Below are positions 1 through 12,675 of a stretch of DNA of 64,000 nucleotides, in pieces. This DNA is from Acanthaster planci (lineage: Eukaryota; Echinodermata; Asteroidea; Valvatida; Acanthasteridae). The notes beneath the pieces were generated by a model. That model did no database searches, was not told the DNA's origin, and saw only the letters and a list, made by a program, of their open reading frames with translations. The translations under genes were made by a program, and so were the position numbers. Every line of letters starts with the position of its first letter. Within the stretch, counting starts at the first letter, position 1. The stretch lies in the NCBI RefSeq assembly GCF_001949145.1, contig NW_019091593.1, positions 34,101 to 98,100 of the forward strand, read 5' to 3'.

Positions 1-3000
1 AGATGTCCTTGTAAAACAAGGAGAACTTGCTTGATGTTGGTTTGGTTATGTCTTGAGTGCCTGGGGGATAAGGATGTTCTTGACGGCCGTCTTGCATCTG
101 TGATGGTGAAATAATGAGCCGTGTGTGTGGGCTTGCAATACACTGCTTGACCGGGGCAGCTTTGTGCTCTATGGGCGACTTGAACATCAAGGGGTGAGAT
201 GGAGTTGTTCTTTTCCAGCTCCGTGGTGAATTCAATGAGTGGATGCTGCTTGTTTTAAGTGCTCGACACTATCCTGCAGGACAGTGGATTCCACATCGAC
301 AGCATCTACTGTGCACTCCTGAAACCTAAAAGTAACCTATTTACACACTCCAGTGCTCACCCACAGCCATGCTCCACCATTATCCCTTAAGCAGAGCATC
401 CCTCAAGCCAAGCTTCACTCAAGCTGAGCATCCCCAAAGCCAAGCATCTTTCAGCCGACCATAATCCCCACCTTAGGTACTTACATGACTTAAGGCATTA
501 TCTCAGCAGCAGGCCAAACTCCTGAAGACGGACACAGTAGGCTGTCCAAAATGCTGCGAACATTCTCACCAGTTCTTTTTTGAACCACACCTCTTCAAAC
601 AGATAGATTTCATGGTTATAACCACAAGCTATCATTTGCATGTACCTAATATCGTTACACCATGCTAAGCTTCAAAACATACTTGTACATGTATGTAATT
701 AAGAATAGTGTATTGTAATAACATTGACCAGCTTGCCCCCTGTGTGAGCATGCATGTACATAGCATGCAATTTATTAGTGGCAGCTAATTTTGCTACATG
801 CATCTATGTGTATCTAAGATTGGACAGCTGCGCACAAGAGGAAATCTGCTTCATTTGATACAGTGGAGAGAGGCTTTGACTTGCAAAGCTTAAAAGTATA
901 CCCGATTTGCTAGGTCTAAGAGAGCTGAGCATCAGGCACAAAATGAAGCCAAAATGCTGCTTTGAAAAAATAGATTAATTACGATAATTTTTCTACCAAT
1001 CCTCACGACTGCAAACTGAGTAACATACAGCACTCTCCACATTGGAAAATTCCAGCCATACGTTTCATCAGAAATATGAAGTAAGCAATGTTAATAATGC
1101 TATTTTAATCTTTCTTTGAATTGTAACACAAAGACTGATGGTGGATACCTTTTAAACTATTAAAAGTTTAAATACATATCAGAGCAGTATGGAGCAATAA
1201 GCCATTTGCAAGTTAAATTTGAATAAAATCTGGTTCACCGAGTTATTACACTGATTGCACATAAACATAACAATTTGAATTCCCCAAACTAAAGACACTG
1301 TTGCTGTACCTCATGATTTGGGGCAAGCTTTTGCTTAGTGACCTCTTTCTCTGGATTCTGGAATGGACTACAGTGTAGTTCCTTTGTGCCCTTCTTATCC
1401 ATTGAGAACAGTGTATTGCATTGTTGCAAGGCATCTCTTATGTAACTAAGAAAATGCTTGCCCCGAATCACAGGGTATAGCACGGTGGTGTTAGTATGGA
1501 GAATTCAAACTATTATGTTCATGTGAATTTAAAGAACTCAGTGTACCTGATTTTATTCAAATTTTACTCACAAAAGGCTTATTGGCCGCTATTGTTCAAT
1601 TGTGCTACTGTTTTCCGTGAAAGAATCATGAATACATGCGACAGACAGTTCATTTTAAGGTATAGGAAGTATACAACTGATATCACCCATCTGAAAAAAG
1701 ATGTATAATTAATGCACACCAAGAAACAGGTGCATAAACACAATTAATGAGAATTTACTATGGCTTTGCAATTTACTCTTCCTAAAATGTTAGCACAGGT
1801 ATACAAATACAGATATTAGATATTCTGTGAGTTTCTGTCCTCACAAAAGAAAAAATTGCATCCCATCATAGTGATCCTGTCTGCCATGTCCAAGATGTCT
1901 TAAAAACATTCCAAATTTGTGGTTACTATTTTGAGTGATGATAAAAATACAAGCACATGTACCATGCTCCACATGCTTCGTTAGCATCATATCAACTAAA
2001 CTGCCCCAGGAGACCATCTGTACTGACCTGAATCAGACCCATACATAAAGTACAATTTCATTTCTTAACATCATGAAACCCAGTTGAAATCATGAGTTGA
2101 ATTCTATAAATGCTGTGGATTCACTGCAGTGTCTGGAATGTAAGTGTGGCTTGTTTCCACGGCTGAAATTCATGGGAAATTCCTATCTCATACTGTACAT
2201 ATGTATCCCTCCTGAGTAATAATCCCACACTTTTTAGCACTGATTTAATGAATATTATATAAATGACATTTGACCATGAGGCATGGATGAAGTGCAGGTA
2301 TATAGTATATGTATAGCACTAAACCACACCAAACAGGAATCTTTTGGTACGTGTATGGTTTCACATGACATCCTATTTTAGTAAACCCATGGAAAATAGT
2401 ACTTTAATGAAACAAATATTGCAAGAAAAAATGGATGATTGTTAACTGAACAAACATACAACACAACTGCCTGTACATGTAGGGCCTACATGTACATACA
2501 TGTATACAATTTACGTGTGTGTGCATGGGCAAGATGATGTTTGTTCGAACAAGGTCACAAACATCCGGACCAAAAACTTTTAGGTACAGTGGGTGGCTAT
2601 GCCCCCTCCCATACATGAAATTATATCAGCTACATTGATAGTTACTATCATAGCTTATGTGGGAAAAGGGTGTATTATATATGCATTCATGCTGTGCATA
2701 ATGTACAAGGTACACATAAAAATAGAACGCATTGCACTGTTGCCACATACACTGAATAATTAGCATCAATCATGTCAATTGAAACATCAACCTGCAATTT
2801 TCTCTAAGCAATGAAAATCCCACCTCTCACCCGTGAAGTACTGTATTTTAGATTCTCCCAGGGGGGTTATCATATAAGCAACTTTACTTAGAAATTGCCC
2901 TCCCCCCACTGACAAAACCACCTCCAATTGAGAAAAATCCTTACAAAAGGTACGTGTACGAAAACAAAAAATAAAAAATGGTTATCCTAAACCCCGTAGT

Positions 3001-4532
3001 CAAAATTGAGTGCATGTATGGTATGATTTCAGGCAATGGATAGAGTTTTTTAAAATTTACGTGTACATATGAGTAGGAGGGCAAGAAATGTGGGGAAGTA
3101 ACATGGATACTACAAATTCTAATAATTTAGACCAATAACTGCATTCCTACATTTTAATTCATATCTTATGTAATCCCTAACCAACAAGTTCTTATTTCAT
3201 AAGAAAAAAGTTACATGCAGATGGAAAACTTTGAAAGCATAATATTTACAAGCAGGAATCTACATTTTTTCATACATAAACTTGAAATTTATCTTATCTT
3301 TTGTGCTGTCTCAATAAGGCAGCATCTCAAAAGTCAGAAGGCTAAAGAAGGTTCCAACAAGGAAACAAGAACAATGCTTGTTCAAATTAGGAACACCTGC
3401 TGTTTCTTCTTAGAGCAACGCATGTTCCCAATTGGGAACAGGAAGTGGTGTATATGTGTGCAATCCTAGATCAGGAATGTCATCTTCCCCAGTGAATACT
3501 CAGAATACAGTGACTTTCCATCGGGAATACACCGTGTTCCATAAAGGAGCCTTCCAGTTGGAACAGGCGTGTTCTGCAGTTTGAGATGTTCCCTTACTTC
3601 GCCCCATCCTACTATGTAGAGAGAAGCGCAAGCACAGTGCAAATCTACCAATGAAATTTCATAAGCAGTGAGATCCCTCACTGTCCCTGCATAAGCACAG
3701 GTTACAAGTCTCTTCACTCATCCTCCTCACTAGGCTACGTAAATGTAAGCTATGCAATATGCTCTCCAGTTTGTGCACTAAGTCCAAAGATGTGAAGCTG
3801 GAGGGAAAATGTAGCGTCAAGCAGAAAATCAGTCTATCTACATGTGCAGGAGCAGCTGTAGAGCCAATGCTTTTCCGTTTCAAAACTGTTGCTGTATTAA
3901 AACTACAACTTGACAGCGTAATGAAGTTTGGTTTGCGTACATTACATGGGTGCATATGTCCACACACTGGGTTTTGAAACCCAAATTTCATTTACATGTA
4001 TATCTGGCCATTTTCCCAAAGATTTCAGAGGGGTAATAAAAGATATTCATCGAATAAATTTAAAGACTGAAAAATGTCGCTGGTTAGTTTTGGCCTCATT
4101 TTACTTAGTGGTGTACAATTATCTCCCTAACCCTCTACCTATCCACTACTTAACAGTTACCTTTTACAGATTTCGGTTCAATTTTAAACGTTTAGTATCT
4201 TATTGGTCATATTAGTACTGAATCAGAGGTTAAATTCCCTTTTGAAATAAACTTGTAGTTCATTGTTATACTGAGGCAAAAAGTCATTGGCTCTACATTT
4301 CATGGCAAGGACCAAAGGTTGACCAGTGATACAGATCAGAAGCAGCACATGTGACAACCATGACAAACTGTCACTAAAAGGTTCTCGAGCTGTCGGAACT
4401 GTCAAAACATGATTGTTGATGGAACAGTTTGCAGACCACCCCGGTTCCCTTTTTGAAGAAGGTCCAAACTTGGGCCCTGGTAGTGCAGATGAGGTTGGCC
4501 TTCCCCCGGTGCGGTTTCTTTGGTATGCGCAG
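1..4532. other. Non-coding flank 3' of the ARL6IP5-like gene
   Basis: I see no supportable gene here. All open frames are short (up to about 110 codons), overlap on both strands and resemble no family I recognise. The part nearest 4532 is probably the 3' UTR of the minus-strand ARL6IP5-like gene, but I could not pick a clear polyadenylation site. The stretch is AT-rich with scattered ACATGTAC motifs, for example around 2470-2510. Confidence 0.5.
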
Positions 4533-4672
4533 TCAGGAGCGTGCCTGCTCCTCCAAGCCAAGCTGGAAGAGGAGGATGCCCATCGGCGTCCGCTTCAGCC
4601 CCAGCGATTCCAACTTCTTGCCCATCTTGTTCTTCAGGTTGCGCATCCTCAGCGAAGCGTGGATGAAGATCA
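4533..4672 (-). CDS. ARL6IP5: ARL6IP5-like exon 3 and stop
   Basis: Encodes the cytosolic C-terminal helix ([16 protein letters not shown], then GLKRTPMG) and ends at TGA 4533-4535. The acceptor is TTTTTTCAG. The high GC of this exon leaves both strands open, which creates antisense shadow frames. Confidence 0.88.
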
Positions 4673-7492
4673 CTGAAAAAAGCCCCAGATATCATACAGG
4701 TTGGTAAGATTTGGTCCGTATCACAACCAGAGGCCTTTCGACCACAAGTACATTATACATTGTACATTCATATAGTACATTTAGTATCAAGCTTGGTATT
4801 GTATCAAGCTTGACCCAAAATTTGCAGCCTAAGATGTCAAATGCAATGCTGGTTAATACTGAACAGGCATGCTAAAACTACTGACACTGTCAGTTGCAAG
4901 AGTGGAGAGGGTAGCTACTGAATGATGCTGGCTACTGAATGGTGGCAGTGGTACAGGGACAAATTATGATAGTGATTCCAAATGAATGAGAATTGGCTGC
5001 TAACCACAGTCCTTTCTGGCCTCCCATGCCTGTACATAGAATTCCAAGACCTGCTACAAAATAATCTGGCAAACTAAATTGACAGTGTAGTCAATAATAG
5101 GGCCAGCTATTGAATAATGGCTATACAGGTAACAAGGTAAACTACTGAATGACAGAGAACAGCAGACTAACAGGGCCACCTACTAGCTGACAGGACCACC
5201 TGATGAATAACATGGCCACCTCATGAATGATGGCCAGCTATTGAGAGATGAGACCAGCTCTGAAGTGGTGAAAACATCTTCTGTACTCATATGTGATGCG
5301 GCCAGGCTCTGCAAGAGAGCTCTAGCTACTCAGCTTTTTAGGTCGATCATTAGTAAAATACTCACTTGCCAGTGGAAGAGTGACGCCCCACAGGAACACC
5401 AGCAACCCACCGAACACCTTGAGCGATAAGAAGCAGCTCAGCAGGATGAGGAGAAAGCAGACAAAGGGATGGTTCCTCTTGAATCGATGCACCTCCACCC
5501 GGTTATTGCTGAAGTAGATGAAGATGGCAAAGATGACCACTATGGTGAGGATGCCCAATAGCATGGACTTGGGGTTGAGGGTCCTGAGTAGGGGAAGAAA
5601 AAAATAACCATTTAGAGTCTATCACCGGCAGATGCCCGGTAAACCAAATTGTATAAATTTACATGAATCCAAATCATATTAGTTTCCTCATTCATACAAA
5701 CAACATGATGACTAGTACATATATCGATAGGTAGAGAATAAAGTGCATTGGGCTACTTCAAGTAATCTTTGGGAATTTTAATAACACTACTGTACCTTTT
5801 ACATATGCACATATATATTTATGTAAAATGTAGTTTCTTGCATTGCTTTGGAGTTAAACAATGCAACTTGGCCACTGTTTGACTCAAAATTGTGCAAGTC
5901 AATAAATGCAGTGCATTACGGTCCTTCAACTGCAAGGTGGCACTAAAGCCTATCTTATACTCAGTGAACCTACATGTACATCAGCATTAGGCTAGTAAGT
6001 TTACTTTTTTCAGGTGATTAACTTCTCCTGCTTCAATTGTAGTTTTGATAAATTGAACTGCCATTTCCCCCCCTTTGTCACGTGCTAATTTTTATGCAAG
6101 GTACATATTCTATAACAAAATTTTGGGAATTTTCCTATTGAAACTTTCATCTTGAAATTTCTCAGTATGGAAAGGCTGCCAAAATACCTGACATTAGCAG
6201 CGGGAGTCCAGAAGAAGGTAATGGTGTTACTAACTAGAAAAAAGTCTGTGTTAAAAACCTTCCCTTGTCTACTTTCTGCACTCTATACTGCCCGCTGGTG
6301 GTGGACCCTGGATATGCAGGTACTAGTAGTCCAGAATCCAGGTCCCATTTATCAAAACAATACAAATACAACTAGCCTTCACGAAGTGTATTTTGTTGTC
6401 ATGCAGTTCCACTTTACTATTAGTACTAAAATGGCACAGCACAATTACCATCAATTCACCCTTCAAGTGGTCTAGTGTTTAAGGCCATGGCATGAGAGTT
6501 GGCCCCCGTAAGGATACAAGGGCCTAGGATTAAAGGTCAGTAATAGTGATGCCACATCATGCAGAATAATCAAAAAGGTGGAATGCAGTAAAGTCTACAC
6601 AGCAGTACTATTACTAGTAGGGTGTTCATTACCATTAGCACCCTGTTCCTAGTATAATAAGGAAAACAAAGTCCACTTTTTCAAACTAACATTCAGACCT
6701 TTAGGATTCGTTCCTTATTCCTAGTAGCTCCAGTTTAGGTAAATTTTGACAATATTTAAGCAAGAAAACCAGAATTTTTTACCCCAGTTCGGTGAAAGAT
6801 GACCGCATCACGCCATTTTGTCTTACGTCTTGTTACCCGTTACCCAACCCAGCCATTGTGGATATATTTATAGGCCAACTGAATTTCATAAAAGAAACTT
6901 TTATGGTTCCAGGTCAAGGAACCAGACTACATGCGCTGATTCGTCTTCGTTCGCAGCTCTTCGTCGCATCACTTATGCTGCCATTTCACCCCATAATAAT
7001 CCCTCAACATGCTCAAAAACCAAAGTCTTTCCCTCTTTTCTTTCTGATATGAAAGAGGACTTCACCGCCAACTTATTTTGGTGAGTGGTGGTGGTGGTAC
7101 AGGGTTCTAATGGCATGGTAACAAACGCCAGTACTTAGCACTACTAGGCCTACTACTAGCAGTAGCATGACTAGTAGTACTACAGTAGTAGTACTACTAA
7201 AAGTACTACTAGTAGGGCCTAGGCCAACTACAACTACAGTACAATGTCTGACCCCACTGTCATGACTGTTCAGGATGTAGGCCTAAGCCTAGTCATGTAG
7301 TATTAGTACCCACCCAACTATGAGAAATATCAGTACAGCAGTCAAAATATAGTTAGTTTGGTAGTACAAAAGGTTGTCTATAATGCGATTGGCCCATCTT
7401 GACGGATTATTTATGGCAGGCGTGGAGAAGCGGGCTGATTCTAGGAGAAAATCACTGAGAGATCGTAAAGGCGGGACCTCGAAGTCATCCAT
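4533..7492 (-). CDS. ARL6IP5: PRA1-family membrane protein, ARL6IP5/PRAF3-like (three coding exons, complete)
   Basis: The product is a small ER/Golgi membrane protein of the PRA1 family; known members bind small GTPases and glutamate transporters and affect membrane trafficking. Coding exons on the minus strand are 7492-7314, 5583-5366 and 4672-4533, giving 537 nt (178 codons plus TGA), close to human PRAF2/ARL6IP5 (178/188 aa). Seen in the protein: an N-terminal cytosolic part with PPLRSLSDF, the family signature NLLYYQTNY at residues 40-48, two hydrophobic hairpin segments (about 49-85 and 95-125), and the conserved tail [20 protein letters not shown] followed by [11 protein letters not shown]. 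Junction phases agree (GG|G and A|TG). I start at the ATG before DDFEVPPL because family similarity begins there; the reading frame stays open upstream, so a longer N terminus is possible but unlikely. The C terminus (EEQARS) is shorter than in ARL6IP5, so PRAF2 is an alternative name. Confidence 0.9.
4905..5240. repeat. Degenerate short tandem repeat in ARL6IP5-like intron 2
   Basis: Loose repetition of units such as GCCACCTxATGAATGA, CTACTGAATGATG and CCAGCTATTGA. The copies are too diverged to set a period by eye. Confidence 0.4.
5366..5583 (-). CDS. ARL6IP5: ARL6IP5-like exon 2
   Basis: Encodes most of both hydrophobic hairpins with the basic loop [11 protein letters not shown] between them. 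The acceptor is CTACTCAG and the donor GTGAGT. The family pattern FGG-(x)3-F-(x)2-G is visible as [16 protein letters not shown]. Confidence 0.88.
5584..7313. other. Intron 1 of the ARL6IP5-like gene
   Basis: No coding exon or recognisable mobile element is apparent. Near the exon 1 side, 7130-7215 is a low-complexity, self-complementary stretch made of AGTACTACTAG-type words. Confidence 0.6.
7314..7492 (-). CDS. ARL6IP5: ARL6IP5-like exon 1
   Basis: Encodes residues 1-59 plus two bases of codon 60, including the YYQTNY signature and the start of the first membrane segment. The donor is GTGGGT, chosen over a GTAC three codons later because only this junction gives an in-frame IVG-TLNPKSM join matching the family. 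Confidence 0.88.
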
Positions 7493-8744
7493 TTTGTGTA
7501 CGTGTGTCGGATCACCTGGTGCTCTTCCCCTTGTTCGTTTAACTTTACATAAGACTGCGCAAGGTTTAAGACCAACCAATTGCGAGGGGTAGACTTGTCA
7601 AAACGTATTTCTGTATTATTTTATGACCTTTATTCTTTGTTGTAATGTTCAATGTTGAAGTTTATTGTTTATTTAAGAACATCCAAACTTCGCAGCCCAG
7701 AGGTCGAATCACATTTGAATTTTCAAAATAAAAATTAAATAAAAACAAATATCAATGTAATTGTATTATTACAACATTACTATAAATTACATCAAATATC
7801 ATATTACATGACGAGACGGCATAATAAACATGAGGTAAAACTGTTCAAAAGTTTCTTCAAATTAATAAGCAATCATTAAATTAATTGGTTGATTTATTCA
7901 TTGAATAAACACAATATGCCGATTTCGAACAGTTTCCATTAACACTGTTTACGTATCAAGCAAAGAGCCATTCAACCAAGGGTATGAAGATGGACTAGTT
8001 ATCAAGTTTAACGTTTTCACCCATGCATCACGGTAGCGTCCGCTCCCAATGTAGATGACGTTATTATCAGTTTTTCTCAGTGACAATTGGTGATGTTTTC
8101 AAAATATAAGGTATTCTATGAGTATAATAAATTGTATTGTCCATTAAAAATTTTACCTTTTGTTCATTTTTTTTTTTGTTTATCCCGCAAAGACCAGTTT
8201 TATAGGGCATTTTCTTTGATTTGAAAAAATAAACACATAAACAATGCCCCAATCACCAACCATGCTAACAGGCTGTTTGAAACTTCTTGAGCTCCCCAGG
8301 TTAAATATTGGTTTGTGAACTCGGTTTGCAAGGAATCCTTGCTCGGCAAGTATCGGCAAAGTACAAGTCATCAATATATTATTGGTGGTGTGGGGCCTAT
8401 ACCCTGCATAGAGGCACTAACGTCAGTAGTGCACGCCGGTTTTTGTTAATTGATTGGGAAAAATATAAATTAACGGCCAACTGCAAGCACCTCCCGTCTA
8501 ATCCTACCTCTCTTCATACCAAAGGGTCAAAGCTCACTACCTTTTCCTGTTTTTTTTTTAATTTTTTTTTTATTTAATGGCTTGAGGGTGCAGAGGACAT
8601 CCATGTACTAGTAGGAACTTAAAACCATTTAGAACAAAATCTATGTGCAAAAATTAATAATAACGGGATTATAAGACCAGCGTCCACAAAACCCCCACAT
8701 ATAAAGACTTAATAGAAAAAAAAAACATTTGAAGCGCAGGGTTT

Positions 8745-8830
8745 TAAAGTCCAGCCGGGCATGCCGGGCATGCCGGGTTGGACGCCAGCGCAGACTTCAC
8801 TATGGTCAGGGAGTCTACCTGGCATACGTG
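8745..8830. repeat. Small hairpin repeat, copy 1
   Basis: Contains CCGGGCATG repeated, then GTTGGACG, a short spacer, and TGGTCAGGGAGTCTACCTGG. The same spacing of GTTGGACG and GGTCAGGGAGTC(T/C)ACCTGG recurs at 11065-11172, so this looks like a dispersed short element. No family name is assigned. Confidence 0.45.
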
Positions 8831-9604
8831 GGCTAATTTAGGGCCAAACATGACACATTTTAAATAGTGTATATATTTAACTGGCGCCTGCAACAATTAT
8901 CTAAACGGTATTTATAACCGATTATGTCGATTTAGCTGGCTACAAGTAGACATATTGACATGCATATAGAAATAAGCCTGTTAAAGGTTGTTACTACCTC
9001 CAGATTTGAGTGCTCAGTAGCCTCTTTGATCTCCATTAGACATAGTGGGCAAATCCTGAGATCACATGACACGCTCCCAGCAGGGTTCGATTCACACCGA
9101 TCGTCACCACTATTTTCGTCCCCAAAAGTAAGAATATTCTTATTCTTCTTATTTTGTTAAATTTCAAACTGGCTCTTGGCTTGGGCAGTTTTTCGGTACA
9201 CATGTAGGCCTAGGCCTAATTACCGAATAGTGGCGGTATTTTTTCAATACCGAACAGTGCAGTTTACCGACTAATGATCTATTCTAAACACCGACATGTC
9301 GGTAAACTTGGTATGGAATTTCAATACTGTGTTATTCTTGCTAATTTTCACGGAGTGTGTGCGGAGCTCTTTTGAAATGAAGAAAAACACCACATTGTCA
9401 TATTACAATCCATTCTTTGTGGTACAAGTGATCCAGTGTCATGTCTGCATTGTCACAACTGCAGAGAGATAAGACGTAATTGTCCAGCATGTGTGACATA
9501 ATAATGATGAAAGCAACCCTCTGCAATCTTGGTCAAGACGTTGTTGTGATAATTTAATAAATATTGCATTTAGCTGCCCGATGTATATTTTAACTTATAC
9601 TCAG

Positions 9605-10030
9605 TGTTTGCCCCCAAGGGCTCCTGTGAAAAAATCCACAAGCCTGACATGCCGTGCGTACTCGGGTGGGACTCGAACCCACGCCGGATTTCCTGCTTAC
9701 TATGAGCCATGGAGGCTAGGGCAGACGTCTCAACCACTCGACGAGCTTGTTAATTCGAGTCAAATGTAGCAGCAGGTACCGCGAACAATTATTTCCAAGG
9801 ATGAATTTACACCTTGGAAAATTTAATTAATATTGGATTTCGCCCTGCCCGACGCGTAGTGACTCGACTTATATATATATATATACACAGCCCGCTGACG
9901 CCGGCAAGCTCGGTGGTCGACTCAGTGGTTAAGACGTCCGCACTAGTAAGCAGGAAGTTGTGGGTTCGAGTCCCACCCGAGTACGCTTGTTGTTTTTTCA
10001 CAAGCCTTTGGGTGCAAACAATTAATATAC
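9605..10030. mobile_element. Fold-back pair of tRNA-like SINE units
   Basis: Two tRNA-like units face each other. The right unit (about 9908-9986, plus) has an A-box-like TGGTCGACTCAGTGG and a perfect B box GGTTCGAGTCC, ending CCCACCCGAGTACGC. The left unit (about 9657-9746, minus) has the same 3' half (GTGGGTTCGAGTCCCACC) and a related 5' half. Outside both lie matching inverted tails (CTCCTGTGAAAAAAT on the left, TTTTTTCACAAGCC on the right), and between them a (TA)n tract at about 9870-9885. The shape suggests class II tRNA-derived SINEs inserted head to head, or a single fold-back element. A functional tRNA is unlikely because the acceptor stems do not close. Confidence 0.65.
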
Positions 10031-10108
10031 ATTGTTAATAATACACGTCGGAAAGGGTAAAAGTCCACAATTAATTAACATCTCCCCGACGCAAATCCTA
10101 GAAAATAC

Positions 10109-10765
10109 GGTTGTTGTGTTGTTTATACGCGAGAGGGCGCTCACAAGATGAATAGCTGGAATGCACGAACCACACTGAAATAGGGTGCACTGCCCAATTC
10201 GTGCAATTCAAGGGAAATTCTCCGTCAGGAGGAGGCGTTCAAAAGTGCCCCTGCAGTTTATTTAAAAAAGAAGAAATTGTGTGGCCCAAGAAATTGTGGA
10301 ATTGTGTAAGAATGACCTGGAATGAATTACCTAGATTTAAAGGCTCCCACTCTGGGAGAAAAATGCTATTGAAAAATTGTCCCAAGAGCCTGTTAAATTA
10401 GTGGATGTCATTTGAAAAAATAGCTGCTGAGAGACTTGGGAACGTTCACTTTTTGGAGGGTGAGTTTTTCTGAGAGGATAATTAAAAATTTAATGGTTAA
10501 CCTACTAAAAATTCAGAATCAATTGAAACCTGAATGACCCCAAAACATATTGTTTATGTTTGAAAGGCCTGACGGACTCCGGTTGCTTGCACCGGGGCTG
10601 CGAACGTAGTTGAGTTTTACACTGTTTCAATGGTGCTTATAATTCAGTGCACCCGCAACCAAAGACCAAAATAACGATCTTTGCCCGCAACGTGGCTGGT
10701 TGTGGTTCGTGCGTTCTAGCTATTCGTCTTGTGAGCGCCCTCTCGCGTATCAAAAACACAACAAC
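10109..10765. mobile_element. Inverted-repeat element with about 64-bp ends (non-autonomous DNA transposon candidate)
   Basis: The left end (10109-10172) runs GGTTGTTGTGTTG, TATACGCGAGAGGGCGCTCA, then CAAGATGAATAGCTGGAATG and CACGAACCACA. The right end (about 10701-10765) is its reverse complement with a few changes. The ends also share an inner GGGTGCACTG. The interior has no coding sequence. I could not define a target-site duplication, so the exact borders and superfamily are open. Confidence 0.65.
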
Positions 10766-11064
10766 GTCTTGAGCATGCAAGACTACATACAGTTGGCAAG
10801 CCCAAACAGCTCCCGGATCAGCTGCAGTAGTACAGTAGGCCCCTATCAAAAGGTTTCAACTCGTGCTAAGAATCTTCTTTTGTGTTTGGATGAAATGCCG
10901 TATTGGCAAATTTCTTTATGAATTCTGCCGTTTCCGGTAGGTGTGTGCTGCCAAAACTTTGAGGAGTTTATAAGAAATTTTCTGCAGAACTTTACTGATT
11001 TATCGGCCCCAATCCATGCAATCAGTAAGGGCCTAATTAATTGGCTTGGACCTTTGGGGGATTT

Positions 11065-11172
11065 CTTGTCTAGGCCTACATCTAGCCCAGGTTGGACGTT
11101 GTCTTCATTTCATTACGACTGTCCCTCCGTAATGTAGAATGGTCAGGGAGTCCACCTGGGCTAGGCCTACAT
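11065..11172. repeat. Small hairpin repeat, copy 2
   Basis: TAGGCCTACATCTAGCCCAG followed by GTTGGAC pairs with GTCCACCTGGGCTAGGCCTA about 70 bases later, making a long imperfect stem. It shares GTTGGACG and GGTCAGGGAGTC with the stretch at 8745-8830. Confidence 0.5.
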
Positions 11173-12259
11173 CTATCTTATCTACGCTGAGTGATACTCG
11201 GCAAAGTCCACTTCTGGATATTCATGCGGAGCAAGGGGGATGTTAATTTTGTGCTAAAGAAAGGAAGTAAAACATAAAGTGCAAGTAAAAAAAAAGAGCT
11301 CCAATCTTGGGGCTAGTTATTAGCCCCAAGTTAGTAGCCCCACTCCGGGAGCGGAGTGGATGTCGGACCCCACAGTTCTAGGGGTATGTCTTGAAGACGT
11401 CCACCGATGGAGCTTTTAATGAGGTTTCCTCTAAGTGTGAAACCAAAACCTTTATTGCTTTCAAAAAGGCTAATGAAATATGAAAATGGACTTAGATGGG
11501 ACATTAGGGTGTATTTTCAAGGATTCTGGTTTGAAAATTGTATTTGTCTCACACCGTTTATAATTCAGCCATGAAACATCTCAAAGTTTGTTGAACCATC
11601 CATAGTTTGTTGCAGGTACATGTATGCTGTCATGTTGGTAGTGCGTGCAAAGTTCAATATGTTTTCAGATTTCCATTCAAACTTGGCCGCAGAGTTCATT
11701 CCAGATTTCCCTGTGATTATAATATTAATTGTAATCTGTTTACAGAAGGCATTTCAAGTGTACCTATCCATACATCAAGACCCCGTTCATACACCTGCAA
11801 TGCTCCCAAATGTCCAGAATCAAATTATTCATCCCTGGCATACATGTGTATACCCTCACACACACGGTATACATGTACATTTTCCACATTTGCACACACA
11901 CACACAGAGAGTCACCACATAAACCTGTATCATGTGGCGTACGTAATGTGCATATACATGTAGTTACTGGTTGTATGTGTTGATAAAGGTAAGTTTGCAT
12001 TATTTAGATTGGATGTTTTTGCATTTTTCACCAGCTCACTCAAAGGTGCACAGAGTAGTAAAGGCAAATTTACAAAATGCAGTGTGAAATAAAACAAATG
12101 CCAAATCTCATTAGCTTATAGGAGGACGCGACTTCTGCAAGACTTTTGGCCAGGGCGGTGAAACAACCTGAGGTGAACGCACTGTTACCGTGCAAAAGTG
12201 CATTCACCTTAATGCCCATGATATCTCCCAGCTGCGTACCAGGACTTCTTGTTTCAAAA

Positions 12260-12675
12260 ACAGTCCTATTCCATATTTTACTGACTTATTTTATAGTCTC
12301 AGTCTGAGGTTTATCATCAACATAATCATTCTGTATGTCATCTACGTACGACAGTTCCAACCCTGTTTCCTTACTATCCTACTCACTCCGTTTTTTGTCA
12401 TTTTGTCTATTTATAATATTGGTGATATCTTTTTATCAGTTTTTTATCTGTAGTCGTAAATTTTAATCAGTAAATTTTTATTTCAAATGTATTTTTTTAT
12501 GTACTTTCTCCAATATCCTATATTTATAATTTAAACTTGATGTTGCTAATTGTTGTTTTTATATTTATATGTACATTCCTTTTGTAATTTTTATATTTTT
12601 AATCAATTGTAATTTTACCACAATTTGGCCTTTGACCACGAAAGTAAAAGTGATAAATTAAAATAAAAAAAAGGA
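12260..12675 (+). repeat. AT-rich A-tailed stretch, possible retroelement 3' end
   Basis: A very T/A-rich segment ends with GACCACGAAAGTAAAAGTG and an AAATAAAAAAAA tail, which resembles the 3' end of a non-LTR retroelement or a processed transcript. No coding match supports it. Confidence 0.25.

Noticed and set aside
4402-4707. Open frames on both strands over ARL6IP5-like exon 3
   Set aside because: These are shadows of the real exon in other frames caused by its GC-rich codons.
9657-9986. Functional tRNA genes at the two tRNA-like units
   Set aside because: B boxes are perfect, but the acceptor stems do not pair, and the variable region is missing for a class II tRNA. They are better explained as SINE heads.
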